Source: JAJRXR01 sp044439985 (GTDB taxonomy: Bacteria; Planctomycetota; Phycisphaerae; Phycisphaerales; UBA1924). From it: 17,316 nt of DNA. The translations under genes and the position numbers were made by a program. Positions 7,618-15,157 of this stretch are shown here, one piece after another (position 1 is the first letter of the stretch; each line of letters opens with the position of its first letter). Location: positions 1 to 17,316 of the forward strand of contig JBITAG010000309.1 of the NCBI GenBank assembly GCA_044439985.1. Direction: 5' to 3'. The notes below the pieces were generated by a model. The model was given only the letters and a program-made list of their open reading frames with translations, was not told the origin of the DNA and searched no databases.

Positions 7618-8843
7618 ACGCCGACACCCCACGCCTGGCCATCGTCGCCAACGCGCCCAGCCCCTACCGCATCCATCAGCACACACGCATCGCCCGCGAG
7701 CTGACCGAGGTCAAGCTCTTCAGCGTCTTCAAGCACGAACGCAACAACCAGGACTACACCCTCGAACTTCCCGAGGAGATCGGACCCGTCGTCTTCGGCA
7801 CGGGCGAACCGATGATCGGCAAGAACTCCCCCGGGCGCGCGCTCAAGCAGTGGGCCCGGGGCGGAGAGATCATCGACTGGCTGAGGAAGAACGCCATCGA
7901 CGCCGTCATCATCACCGGGTACAACGACCTGGGCCTCCTCCGCATCATCCGGTGGTGCGACAAGCAGAACGTCCCCTGCTTCCTCTTCTCCGATTCCAAC
8001 GTCCACGGCGACAAGGCCACCGGCCTCGCCCGCGTCTTCAAGGACCGCTACGTCCCCTACGTCCTCCGCAAGCTCACCGGGCTCATGCCCTGCGGGACGA
8101 TGGGACAGGCCTTCTACGACCGCTACGGGGGCAAGAGCAAGCCCGTCTTCTTCATGCCCCACGAGCCGGACTACAGCGCCATCGAGGCCGTCACCGACGA
8201 GCAGATCCGCGCCATCCGCGACGAGTACCAGCTCGACCCGATGCGCCGCTACATCAACTTCACCGCCCGCCTCGCCCAGGTGAAGCGCCCCGACCTGCTC
8301 ATCGACGCCTTCGCGCGCATCGCCGACAAACGCCCCGAGTGGGACCTGCTCATGGTCGGCGGGGGGCCGCTCGAAGAACAACTCAAGGCGAGCGTCCCCG
8401 ACGCGATCAAGAACCGCGTGGTCTGGGTCGGCTTCCAGGACGGCATCCAGCGGCTCGCCGCCCTCTACCGATGCTCCGATGTCTACGTCCTCCCCAGCAG
8501 CTACGAGCCCTGGGCCGTCACCGTTCTCGAGGCGTGCGCCTGCGGGATGGCGATGGTCAGCTCCGATGTTGTCGGCGCCGCGGCGGAAGTCGTCGTCGAC
8601 GGCGTCAACGGACGCCAGTTCCGCTCGGGCGACCGCGAGTCGCTCGTCCAGGCCCTGCTCGACGTGACCGATCCGGAGAACACCATCCGCTACAAGCAGG
8701 CCAGCGCGCAGGTCCTCGCCGACTGGCGTGAGCGCGGCGACCCGGTCGAGGGCGTGCGCAAGGCCCTGCGCCACGCCGGCGTCCTCCCGGCCGCAGCCGA
8801 CGCCGCGCCCGATACCCAACAGCTTGAGGCGGGCGCGGCATGA
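7614..8843 (+). CDS. Glycosyltransferase family 4 (GT-B), second copy
   Basis: A 409-residue GT4 enzyme, clearly different from its neighbour. It has IVANAPSPYRIHQHTRIARELTE at the start (the PSPYR motif common in GT4 enzymes of exopolysaccharide loci), NFTARLAQVKRPDLLIDAF (215-233), MVGGGPLEEQL, and PSSYEPWAVTVLEACACG (294-311) with the E-x7-E pair Glu298/Glu306. The ATG at 7614 overlaps the preceding TGA; an upstream extension of the same frame lies entirely inside the previous gene and was discarded. Its own stop overlaps the next ATG. A Pro/Ala-rich tail of about 25 residues follows the domain. Confidence 0.92.
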   Translation: MNADTPRLAIVANAPSPYRIHQHTRIARELTEVKLFSVFKHERNNQDYTLELPEEIGPVVFGTGEPMIGKNSPGRALKQWARGGEIIDWLRKNAIDAVIITGYNDLGLLRIIRWCDKQNVPCFLFSDSNVHGDKATGLARVFKDRYVPYVLRKLTGLMPCGTMGQAFYDRYGGKSKPVFFMPHEPDYSAIEAVTDEQIRAIRDEYQLDPMRRYINFTARLAQVKRPDLLIDAFARIADKRPEWDLLMVGGGPLEEQLKASVPDAIKNRVVWVGFQDGIQRLAALYRCSDVYVLPSSYEPWAVTVLEACACGMAMVSSDVVGAAAEVVVDGVNGRQFRSGDRESLVQALLDVTDPENTIRYKQASAQVLADWRERGDPVEGVRKALRHAGVLPAAADAAPDTQQLEAGAA

Positions 8844-9739
8844 CGCTCCCGCACTTTCTCATCATCGGCGGGATGAAGTGCGGGTCCACGACGCTCTACC
8901 GGGACCTGCTCACCCACCCGCGCGTCTTCTTCCCGATCGACAAGGAGCCGTGCAACCTCTGCGACGACCACGTCCTGACCCCCGAGGGACGGGCCGAGTA
9001 CGAGGCGCTCTTCAAACGCGCGCGACCTGACCAGCTCTGCGCCGAGGCCTCCACGGACTACACCAAGCTCCCCGACCGCACGGGCGTCCCCGCTCGGGCG
9101 CTCGAGGTTCTCGGCCCCGACCTGAAACTCATCTACCTGATCCGCGATCCGATCAAGCGGCTGATCTCCCACCACTACCACGAATACTCCCGAGCCGCGA
9201 TGCCCGCGGACATCGCCCGGGCGATCGAACAGCACCCCGAGCTGCTCGAGTACTCCCGCTACGCGATGCAGCTCGATCCCTGGCTCGAGGCCTTCGGCGA
9301 GGAACAGATCCGCGTCGTCCGCTTCGAGGACTACATCGCCGACCGGCGCGCCGTGGTCGCCAGCCTCCAGGCCTTCCTCGGCCTCGATCCACGCCCCGAT
9401 CTCGTCGAGATCGACAAGGTTCACAACAAGAGCGAGGGCAAGCCCATCGCCCGCGGGCCGATCCACGCGCTCTCCCGCTCGGGGGCGTATCGGTCCCTCA
9501 TCCGCCCGCTGGCGCCCGTCTGGCTCAAGGACCGCCTCCGCCGGGCCCTGCTCCCCAAGGCCCCCCCGCGTCCCGAACCGCCCACGGCGGAACTCACCGA
9601 GTCCATTCTGGCCAAACTCGAAGAGGACCGGCGTCGTACGGATGAACTCCTCGCCCGGCTCGGGGGTGGGTCTGCGACGACTGGGCAGCCCCGCGCGGAC
9701 GCGCAACCTCCGACGACGGCGCACTGTGGCGAAGGCTGA
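8840..9739 (+). CDS. Sulfotransferase domain protein (PF00685-like), second type
   Basis: A 299-residue PAPS-dependent sulfotransferase. The 5'-phosphosulfate loop is GGMKCGSTTLY (10-20), with the classical Lys13. The 3'-phosphate motif is LIYLIRDPIKRLISHHYHEY (97-116), and the sequence resembles heparan-sulfate/carbohydrate sulfotransferases of the GxMKxGTTxL kind. No signal peptide is seen. The C-terminal ~55 residues are Pro/Arg/Ala-rich with a charged helix and low complexity, and lie outside the catalytic domain. It overlaps the GT4 gene by four bases, tying sulfation directly to glycan assembly. Its acceptor is unknown; it differs from the sulfotransferase at 1398-2297 at the catalytic loop (Lys versus Arg). 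Confidence 0.9.
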   Translation: MTLPHFLIIGGMKCGSTTLYRDLLTHPRVFFPIDKEPCNLCDDHVLTPEGRAEYEALFKRARPDQLCAEASTDYTKLPDRTGVPARALEVLGPDLKLIYLIRDPIKRLISHHYHEYSRAAMPADIARAIEQHPELLEYSRYAMQLDPWLEAFGEEQIRVVRFEDYIADRRAVVASLQAFLGLDPRPDLVEIDKVHNKSEGKPIARGPIHALSRSGAYRSLIRPLAPVWLKDRLRRALLPKAPPRPEPPTAELTESILAKLEEDRRRTDELLARLGGGSATTGQPRADAQPPTTAHCGEG

Positions 9740-9822
9740 TAACTCCATTCTCGACCCCGGATCCGTGGCGAACCCCGGAACCACTTCCGATGCTCCCTGT
9801 GAACGACCCGGTTTCTTCGTAG

Positions 9823-9827
9823 GGAGG
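9823..9827 (+). promoter_or_regulatory. Strong ribosome binding site deciding the start at 9836
   Basis: GGAGG inside AGGGAGGT (9821-9828) is the strongest Shine-Dalgarno match in the window. It is eight bases from the ATG at 9836 but only two from the ATG at 9830, so it favours the second ATG. The gene thus has its own efficient initiation, in contrast to its overlap-coupled neighbours. Confidence 0.7.
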
Positions 9828-9835
9828 TAATGGAC

Positions 9836-10879
9836 ATGCAACTCTTGCGATCCGTCAGCGCGAGACTCACCATGGGGGCCCTCGCCCTCGCCACCCTCAG
9901 CGGCAACGCCCTCGCTGAGAGCCCCGGATCCATGCCCAAGAAGCCGATCTTCGATGCGACCCGGTTCATCGACGGCCCGACCGTCGATGAGGGCGAAAAG
10001 GTCCGCATCCCGGACACCTACCCCGTCCGGTTCGTCCCGGGCTTCCTCATCCACCTGCCCAACAACCGCACCACCGTGAGTCGGGAGACGGTCCGGGCGA
10101 CCGTCAAGGACTGGGCCAACGAGCCCCCCGCCCTCACCGTGCTCGACATCGAGCACCTCCCCGTCGAGACCGTCCGGCGCGGCTCCGGACGATCCATCGG
10201 CGCCATCCGCCGCAACCAGAACATCCTCTCCAACGTCGTCGACAGCATCCGCGAGGAGGCCCCCGGCCTCCGCCTCGGCTTCTTCGACCTCCTCCCCCCG
10301 CAGCACATGCACGCCTGGCGGAACACCCACCACCTCCACGGGCCCTTCTCACGCAGCTTCGAGAAGGCCTTCAAGTACGTGGACCCCACCACCAACAACC
10401 GCAACGAGTACGGATTCGTTGACCGCCTCGACTTCCTCGCCCCGGCCGTCTACATCCACGAGTCCCGCATCCAGCGCTACCTCCGGGACAAGGCCGAGGG
10501 CATCCCCCTCGATCGCAACGTCGGCGTCCGCATGATCCGCGACTGGATCCGCGACACCGTCGCCGCCGCCCGCGAGGCCCAGAAGCCCGTCTACCCCGTT
10601 ATCTGGCACCGCATGCACGGCGGACGCGCCCCCGACGAGAACGGCTTCGAGACCCGGGAGTACATCGGCGACGAACTCCTCCGCATCGTCCTCGAAGCCT
10701 CCCTCGAGTTCGGCGACGGCGTGATCCTCTGGTCCGACGGCGAGCAGTACAACGAGGATGACCCCTGGTTCGAGGTGATCGCCGAGTTCACCGAGCGACC
10801 CGTCACCACCGTCTCCTTTGACCAGGACAACCCCTGGCACCGCACCGCGGACGCCACGACAGGGCCCTCGAACGAGTAA
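9836..10879 (+). CDS. Exported TIM-barrel protein resembling GH56-type (hyaluronidase-like) glycosidases
   Basis: A 347-residue protein. A signal peptide with basic start (MQLLRSVSAR), hydrophobic core and ALA cleavage site (25-27) indicates export. Strand-like segments appear in TIM-barrel order: VRFVPGFLIHL (64-74), LTVLDIEHLPV (100-110), LRLGFFDLLPP (145-155), LDFLAPAVYIHE (198-209), PVYPVIWHRMHGG (251-263) and DGVILWSDGEQY (294-305). The Asp104-Ile-Glu106 pair at the end of strand 3 matches the Asp-x-Glu catalytic arrangement of GH56, and the following strands resemble that family's order. This is similarity by eye, not a domain hit, and another glycoside-hydrolase-like family is possible. 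The likely job is trimming or releasing the exported glycan. It lies 96 bp after the second sulfotransferase, and a perfect 12-bp hairpin follows it. An alternative start is 9830. Confidence 0.7.
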   Translation: MQLLRSVSARLTMGALALATLSGNALAESPGSMPKKPIFDATRFIDGPTVDEGEKVRIPDTYPVRFVPGFLIHLPNNRTTVSRETVRATVKDWANEPPALTVLDIEHLPVETVRRGSGRSIGAIRRNQNILSNVVDSIREEAPGLRLGFFDLLPPQHMHAWRNTHHLHGPFSRSFEKAFKYVDPTTNNRNEYGFVDRLDFLAPAVYIHESRIQRYLRDKAEGIPLDRNVGVRMIRDWIRDTVAAAREAQKPVYPVIWHRMHGGRAPDENGFETREYIGDELLRIVLEASLEFGDGVILWSDGEQYNEDDPWFEVIAEFTERPVTTVSFDQDNPWHRTADATTGPSNE

Positions 10880-10896
10880 ACAATCCGCTTCCGAAC

Positions 10897-10924
10897 CCGC
10901 CCGCCCCGCTCTCGGGGCGGGCGG
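10897..10924 (+). terminator. Strong GC-rich hairpin, possible terminator or mRNA 3'-end stabiliser
   Basis: A perfect 12-bp stem (10897-10908 with 10913-10924) closes a CTCT loop 17 bases after the stop of the glycosidase-like gene. There is no T-run after it, so it is not a textbook intrinsic terminator. It may cause partial termination or protect the upstream mRNA from 3' exonucleases. Confidence 0.5.
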
Positions 10925-10960
10925 CCATCCAAAGATTCGCACAGGCCAGTCAGGAAACCG

Positions 10961-12376
10961 TTGGACAAGATCGAAGTCTATCTTGAGATCGTCCCCCTCC
11001 CCGTCCTCATCGGGGTGGTTTTCTTGTCCGGCCTCGTGCTCGTCGCGATCCCCGGGCGCCTCCGTCTCGGCTTCGGGCTCATCCTCATGCCCGTCTGGCT
11101 CACCCTCGGGCGCCTCCCCGATCTCGGCCCCGTCCAGGCCCTCTCCAAGACCACCGGCTTCGCCCTCTTCGCCTTCGTCGCCTTCGCCGCCGCGGTCGAT
11201 CCTCACCCCAAGCGACGCCTCCCCCCGATCCTCTGGCTCTATCCCGTCATCACCTTCGCCACCCCACTCTGGGCGGTGGCGTCCGAGGAGAAGGCCCTGA
11301 CCTTCATCCTCAACCTCCAGTGGTTCATGCTCTGCCTCGCCGGCGTCCTCGTCGCACGCACCACCGCCACCCGCGAGGGGCTCCGACGCGTCTTCAAGTG
11401 CCTCACCATCGGCACCGCCATCGCCCTGCTCGTCCTCTTCGCCGCCATCGTCAAGTCCCCCGGCTCCATCTTCCGCGCCGGCCTCGGACGCTTCGAGCCC
11501 TGGGGCGCCCTCTCGGTTCACGTCGGACCCGTCTTCATCTTCGGGGTCCCCCTGCTCACCTACTACGGGATGCGCGGCGCCCCGGTCGTCTTCCGACCCT
11601 TCGCCCTCGCCTGCGCCGGCATGGGCGCCCTCATGGCCCTCCTCACCGCCAGCCGCTCGGCCGTCTTCCCCCTCGCCTTCCTCATGGCCGTCCTCGGCTG
11701 GGCCTTCCGAAAGAGCCCCATCACCATGGTCGCCGGCGCCGTCGCCATCATCGCGGCCCTCTACATCGGCTCCGGCCTCGTCTCCGAGGCGAACCTCAAC
11801 CGACTCAACAGCCTCCAGACCGGGCGGTACGAGATCTGGTCCGAGTACGTCGGCGCCATTGCCAGCAGCCCCATCCTCGGGCGACTCACCGCCGAGCCCG
11901 CGCCCCTCCCCGGCGACACCCACGCGCACAACGCCTACATCGAGGTCCTCTACCAGTTCGGTTTCGTCGTCGGCATCCCCCTCTTCACCCTCGCCGCCTG
12001 GAGCCTCATCTCTGCCTTCCGCGTTTACCTCCGGCGCCAGAGCCTCGGGCTCGAGCAGACCGAGGCCACCCTCCTCTGCGCGATGATGCCCGCGATCTAT
12101 CTGCACGGCATGGCGACCCTCGCCATCTACTACCCGACCTATTCGTGGGCCTTCATCCAGGTCTTCGTCGCCTCCACCTTCATCAGCCTCGCCTCCTCCA
12201 TGCACCAGCCCTTCCTTGAGGACGCCGAGGGCCCCTGGGAAGACGACTGGGAGGACGGGGACGCCGCCCCGTCCGCCGACGAATACGCCGAAGACGGGTA
12301 CGCCGACGACCCCGACGACACCTGGGACGACGGGCACGAGGACGACCACGAGTACGGGGAACACCGTCCCGCCTAG
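10961..12376 (+). CDS. O-antigen ligase/polymerase family membrane protein (Wzy_C) with acidic tail
   Basis: A 471-residue protein with about ten or more hydrophobic segments from residue 12 to 413. The family signature is present: LLTASRSAVFPL (227-238, conserved Arg), the periplasmic-loop region RLNSLQTGRYEIWSEYVGAI (281-300), and DTHAHNAYIEVLYQFGFVVG (319-338) with the HxHN motif. WaaL/Wzy_C proteins join lipid-linked glycan blocks to an acceptor, or polymerise them, on the periplasmic side. The start is TTG at 10961 with AGGA at 10952-10955. After the last membrane span, residues 418-471 form a strikingly Asp/Glu-rich cytoplasmic tail ending in HRPA, not a usual part of the family. Confidence 0.87.
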   Translation: MDKIEVYLEIVPLPVLIGVVFLSGLVLVAIPGRLRLGFGLILMPVWLTLGRLPDLGPVQALSKTTGFALFAFVAFAAAVDPHPKRRLPPILWLYPVITFATPLWAVASEEKALTFILNLQWFMLCLAGVLVARTTATREGLRRVFKCLTIGTAIALLVLFAAIVKSPGSIFRAGLGRFEPWGALSVHVGPVFIFGVPLLTYYGMRGAPVVFRPFALACAGMGALMALLTASRSAVFPLAFLMAVLGWAFRKSPITMVAGAVAIIAALYIGSGLVSEANLNRLNSLQTGRYEIWSEYVGAIASSPILGRLTAEPAPLPGDTHAHNAYIEVLYQFGFVVGIPLFTLAAWSLISAFRVYLRRQSLGLEQTEATLLCAMMPAIYLHGMATLAIYYPTYSWAFIQVFVASTFISLASSMHQPFLEDAEGPWEDDWEDGDAAPSADEYAEDGYADDPDDTWDDGHEDDHEYGEHRPA

Positions 12377-12445
12377 TTCTCGGACGTCCCCCACCCCCCT
12401 CGCGCGCCCCCACTTGCCGACCCCGCCCCAACTCGCCCCTCGAAC

Positions 12446-12463
12446 CGCCCGATAGATCGGGCG
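12446..12463 (+). promoter_or_regulatory. Perfect inverted repeat abutting the start codon
   Basis: CGCCCGAT (12446-12453) and ATCGGGCG (12456-12463) are exact reverse complements separated by AG, and the right arm ends at the base before the ATG at 12464. In mRNA this could fold into an 8-bp hairpin covering the ribosome landing site, where no Shine-Dalgarno sequence is seen. As DNA it could be a dyad operator. Either role is inference. Confidence 0.45.
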
Positions 12464-13933
12464 ATGGAACTCGTTCTCGCCGGATACTTCTACACCCTGG
12501 CGCTCGTCACCCTCGCGTGGGTGCTGCGCCAGTACCTCCGCGCTACCTACGACCTGCTCTCGATGCGCAACGTCGCGCTCATGGGCTTCATCGTCTTCCA
12601 GCTCGTCTCCGCCGCACGCGTGGTCCAGCGCCCCGTCTCCGGCGACTTCCGCCTCTACTACCCCACGGAGACGGGCGTCACCTTCGCCGCCTGGTCCACC
12701 GTCTTCCTCTTTGTCTTCATGCTCAGCTACCGCTGGCGCTGGCCCGCCTCCAAGCTCGTCCCCCGCGCCAAACGCCTCAACCTCGTCCCCGACGAACGCA
12801 CGCTCTGGACCTACATCATCGTTTGCCTCGTCTGCGGCGCCGCGTTCATGCGCCTCCCCATCCCCCTCGTCGGCCTCGTCACCAGCAAGGTCGGGCTCGC
12901 CCTCGTCGCCATGAGCGCCGGCCTGGTCGGATGGATCTGGGCGACCAAACCGCGCGACGGACGCACCCTCCTGGGCGCGGCGGTCGTCCTGGGCTCCGGT
13001 CTGCTCCTGGCCACCCTCGGCGAGTTCGGGCGACGCCCCCTCATCGCCGTCTCCGCGTGCTTCATCTTCGGGGCGTACTACTCGGTCTGGCGCTACATGC
13101 GCCCGCACACCGTGCTCAAGCGCGTCGCCGTCATGGTCATCCCCGCGGTCCTCGTGGTGGGCATGTTCACCGCGGCGCGCGGTGGACTGCGCGAAGCGCA
13201 CAACAAGGGCCCCGTCGCGCAGCTCAAGGCCGTCGCGCGGGCCAACCCCGCCCAGGGCATCGCGATGCTCGCCGACGGGCAGGGCGCCGCCAACAAGGCC
13301 ATGTGGATCATGGAACGCTTCCCCGAGCGCTACGCCTACCGCCCCCTCTCCACACTCGTCTACGCCTTCTACTTCCCCATCCCGCGCAACTGGTGGGCTG
13401 GCAAGCCCGACACGCTCTCGATGGACCTTCCCCACCTCGCGAAGATGGAGAAGGTCAACCGCGACTCCCTCACGCTCGGCCCGGGCGCCATCGGGCACGC
13501 CGCCGCCGACGGCGGCATCCCTGCGCTCATCCTCTACGCCGTCATCGCCGGCGTTGCGATCCGCTACATCGACGAACTCGTCGTCACCAGCGCCGACCAA
13601 CCCCTCACGCTGCTCCCCCTCGTCGCGGCGAGCGGGCAGATCCTTGGCCTGGCCCGGGGCGAGGCGGGCGTCTTCGCCTCCATCTACGCCATCAGCGCCA
13701 TCGGCGCGTACGCCTTCATCCTCACCAGCGCCTGGGTCCTCGCCCGTGCGCGCCTCGTCACCGTCGCCTCCCCCCAGACCGCCGCCTTCGATCGCGACGC
13801 CCACGAGCAGGACTTCGAGCCCTACGGCTGGCCGGAGCGCGACCCCGATCCCCCGGCGCCCCTCCCGCTGGAGGTCCAGCGAATTCTTCGGGGCGAGGCG
13901 GACGACGAAATTCAGATCAAAAGGGCCGCCTGA
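12464..13933 (+). CDS. Oligosaccharide repeat-unit polymerase-like membrane protein (Wzy-type)
   Basis: A 489-residue protein with roughly ten to twelve hydrophobic segments between residues 3 and 428. Two features recall repeat-unit polymerases: FYFPIPRNWWAGKPDTLS (302-319), like the PR-x-x-W-x-x-KP block, and LGPGAIGHAAADGGIPALILYAVIAG (338-363), like the conserved periplasmic loop leading into a late membrane span. Such enzymes polymerise undecaprenyl-linked repeat units in the periplasm. The hydrophilic C-terminal ~60 residues are charged and Pro-rich (YGWPERDPDPPAPLPLEVQR), presumably cytoplasmic. It lies 87 bp after the Wzy_C gene. The start at 12464 places the first membrane span immediately; the next in-frame ATG would delete it. 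Assignment to polymerase rather than another polytopic protein is moderate. Confidence 0.75.
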   Translation: MELVLAGYFYTLALVTLAWVLRQYLRATYDLLSMRNVALMGFIVFQLVSAARVVQRPVSGDFRLYYPTETGVTFAAWSTVFLFVFMLSYRWRWPASKLVPRAKRLNLVPDERTLWTYIIVCLVCGAAFMRLPIPLVGLVTSKVGLALVAMSAGLVGWIWATKPRDGRTLLGAAVVLGSGLLLATLGEFGRRPLIAVSACFIFGAYYSVWRYMRPHTVLKRVAVMVIPAVLVVGMFTAARGGLREAHNKGPVAQLKAVARANPAQGIAMLADGQGAANKAMWIMERFPERYAYRPLSTLVYAFYFPIPRNWWAGKPDTLSMDLPHLAKMEKVNRDSLTLGPGAIGHAAADGGIPALILYAVIAGVAIRYIDELVVTSADQPLTLLPLVAASGQILGLARGEAGVFASIYAISAIGAYAFILTSAWVLARARLVTVASPQTAAFDRDAHEQDFEPYGWPERDPDPPAPLPLEVQRILRGEADDEIQIKRAA

Positions 13934-14005
13934 CGCGCGACCGACGAAAGCGCTTGAACGCGCTCTTGACGCGCCGTCAGGACGCTGGCTGGGCGAACGC
14001 GGCGC

Positions 14006-14038
14006 AAAAAAGCAGGGCGCCATGGTCAGACGGCGCCC
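14006..14038 (-). terminator. Rho-independent terminator for the leftward gene
   Basis: Read on the minus strand, a 7-bp GC stem (arms 14032-14038 and 14015-14021, 10-base loop) is followed after three bases by six T residues (complement of A at 14006-14011). This is a standard intrinsic terminator for the leftward Spy-like gene, about 200 bp beyond its stop codon. Confidence 0.6.
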
Positions 14039-14109
14039 CGCTGGAGGAGAGAGAGATCGTCGTTACTCTACGCCAACATCGGTTCACATGAGGCGGATCG
14101 GTCCACAAT

Positions 14110-14161
14110 CCACCGTGCTGAATTACCCAATTCAACATCGGTGGCGCTGATTTTGTTTCTT
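14110..14161 (+). terminator. Intrinsic terminator candidate for the polysaccharide locus
   Basis: An imperfect 14-bp stem (14110-14124 with 14129-14144, ACCC loop, one mismatch and one bulge) is followed six bases later by a T-rich run, TTTTGTTTCTTT (14150-14161). It lies about 180 bp after the last polysaccharide gene. The spacing before the T-run is longer than usual, so efficiency is uncertain. Confidence 0.45.
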
Positions 14162-14235
14162 TGAACGGAATATGTTTGGTGGTTAGGCCCCGCCCCCTTC
14201 CCGAGGGCGCCCAGATTCACCCGTTCAGGGGGCGG

Positions 14236-15099
14236 TCAGTCAGCCTCGCGCCGGGGCGGCGCGGCGCGCCGCCGGGCCGCCCGATTCGGCGCGTTGGTCG
14301 CTGACGCGCCAGCGTCCCCCGCTTCCGGCTTCTTCTTCCGGGCCTCGAACTTCCGCATCGCCTCGGCGCGGAACGCCTCGAAGCGGGATTCGAGATGGTT
14401 GCGCTGATCCTCGTTCAACGCCTCCCAGATGCGCGTGATCGCGGCGCTCTCCTGCGGACCTTTGGCGCGCAGCGCCTGCATCCGCGCGCGCGCCTCGGGG
14501 CTCAGGCCCCCCGCGCCCCCGCGCACGCCCGCCGGACCGGTCCTCTGCGCGTCCGACGCGTTGGTTGCAGCTCTTCCCTCGCCCGCTTGCCGTCGCGCGG
14601 CCGCGGCGCGGGGGGCCGTCGAGCCCTGATTTCCAGTGGTTTGGAGCGCCCCGGCCCCTTGGCCCGACGAGTTCGCGTTCGCGCCCGGGTCGGGCGCGTT
14701 CATCGCGCGGATCGCCGCGATCTCCTCGCGGTGCTCGGCGTAGAACGCACGCAGCGACCGGCGGTGTTCCTGGATGATCTTGCGAATCGCCTGCCGCTGC
14801 TCGATGCTCAGCCGCAGCGACTCCTCCACCTCTGCCCCCTCGAGCGTGCGCAGCTCCCGCTCGTAGATCCGAAGCGGGATCGGGCGCTCGCTTTCCCGGG
14901 CGCGCTGCATCCCCATGCTGAAGCGTGAGTCCGTTCCCGGCGCGCGATCGTCCTCGACCTTCGGACCCTGCAGCGGAGAGATCGCCTGCACGTCCGCGCT
15001 CCCCGCCTGAGGGGGCTGGGCGTCCTGGGCGAGCGCCCCCGACGCCGCCAGCCCGGCGAGGGTCATCAGCATGGTCAGGTCTCGTCGGCGTGCGCGCAT
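14236..15099 (-). CDS. Exported Spy/CpxP-like (LTxxQ) protein
   Basis: A 287-residue protein with a signal peptide (MRARRRDL followed by a hydrophobic core and the ALA-Q cleavage site at 22-25), so it is periplasmic or secreted. Two charged helical segments carry LTxxQ-like motifs: LSIEQRQAIRKIIQEHRRSLRAFY (97-120) and LNEDQRNHLESRFEAFRAE (228-246). They are separated by a low-complexity linker rich in Ala, Gly, Asn, Ser and Gln (about 134-200). Spy and CpxP are periplasmic chaperone or stress-sensing proteins with this motif; the match here is weak and the function unproven. The start is fixed by AAGGAG (15106-15111 complement) six bases upstream. It is divergent from the Mrp gene. The C-terminus is Arg/Ala-rich and basic. 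Confidence 0.75.
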   Translation of the reverse strand: MRARRRDLTMLMTLAGLAASGALAQDAQPPQAGSADVQAISPLQGPKVEDDRAPGTDSRFSMGMQRARESERPIPLRIYERELRTLEGAEVEESLRLSIEQRQAIRKIIQEHRRSLRAFYAEHREEIAAIRAMNAPDPGANANSSGQGAGALQTTGNQGSTAPRAAAARRQAGEGRAATNASDAQRTGPAGVRGGAGGLSPEARARMQALRAKGPQESAAITRIWEALNEDQRNHLESRFEAFRAEAMRKFEARKKKPEAGDAGASATNAPNRAARRRAAPPRREAD

Positions 15100-15157
15100 C
15101 GGCAGCTCCTTCCAGGGTGGACCGGTCACCGGGCACAACGCCCGAAATCCCGCCTCA

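Larger units (their letters stand above)
13934..14235. other. Convergent intergenic region, with a lower-GC patch
   Basis: About 300 bp between the rightward polymerase-like gene and the leftward Spy-like gene. It holds a minus-strand terminator candidate (14006-14038) and a plus-strand one (14110-14161). The stretch from about 14110 to 14190 is clearly more AT-rich than the rest of the window. A short direct repeat, CAACATCGGT, occurs at 14073-14082 and 14133-14142. No convincing gene was found. Confidence 0.6.

Noticed and set aside
5548..7686. A 712-codon open frame on the minus strand
   Set aside because: It is antisense to the GT2 and GT4 genes, both of which carry clear catalytic motifs, and its translation has no family features.
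8690..10339. A 549-codon open frame on the minus strand
   Set aside because: It runs opposite the second sulfotransferase and the exported glycosidase-like gene. Composition is biased and no motifs are seen.
12451..12464. A leaderless promoter reading of GATAGATCGG before the polymerase-like gene
   Set aside because: The match to a -10 element is poor and no -35 is seen. The perfect dyad explains the same bases better.
10349..14023. A 1224-codon open frame on the minus strand
   Set aside because: It lies opposite three well-supported + strand genes. Its translation is low-complexity Gly/Glu/Asp/Val/Ala-rich with no recognisable domain, which is the usual shadow of high-GC codon use.
12517..14091. 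A 524-codon + strand frame overlapping the polymerase-like gene
   Set aside because: The translation is dominated by Arg, Pro and His, as expected from an out-of-frame read of GC-rich DNA. The other frame gives a coherent membrane protein.
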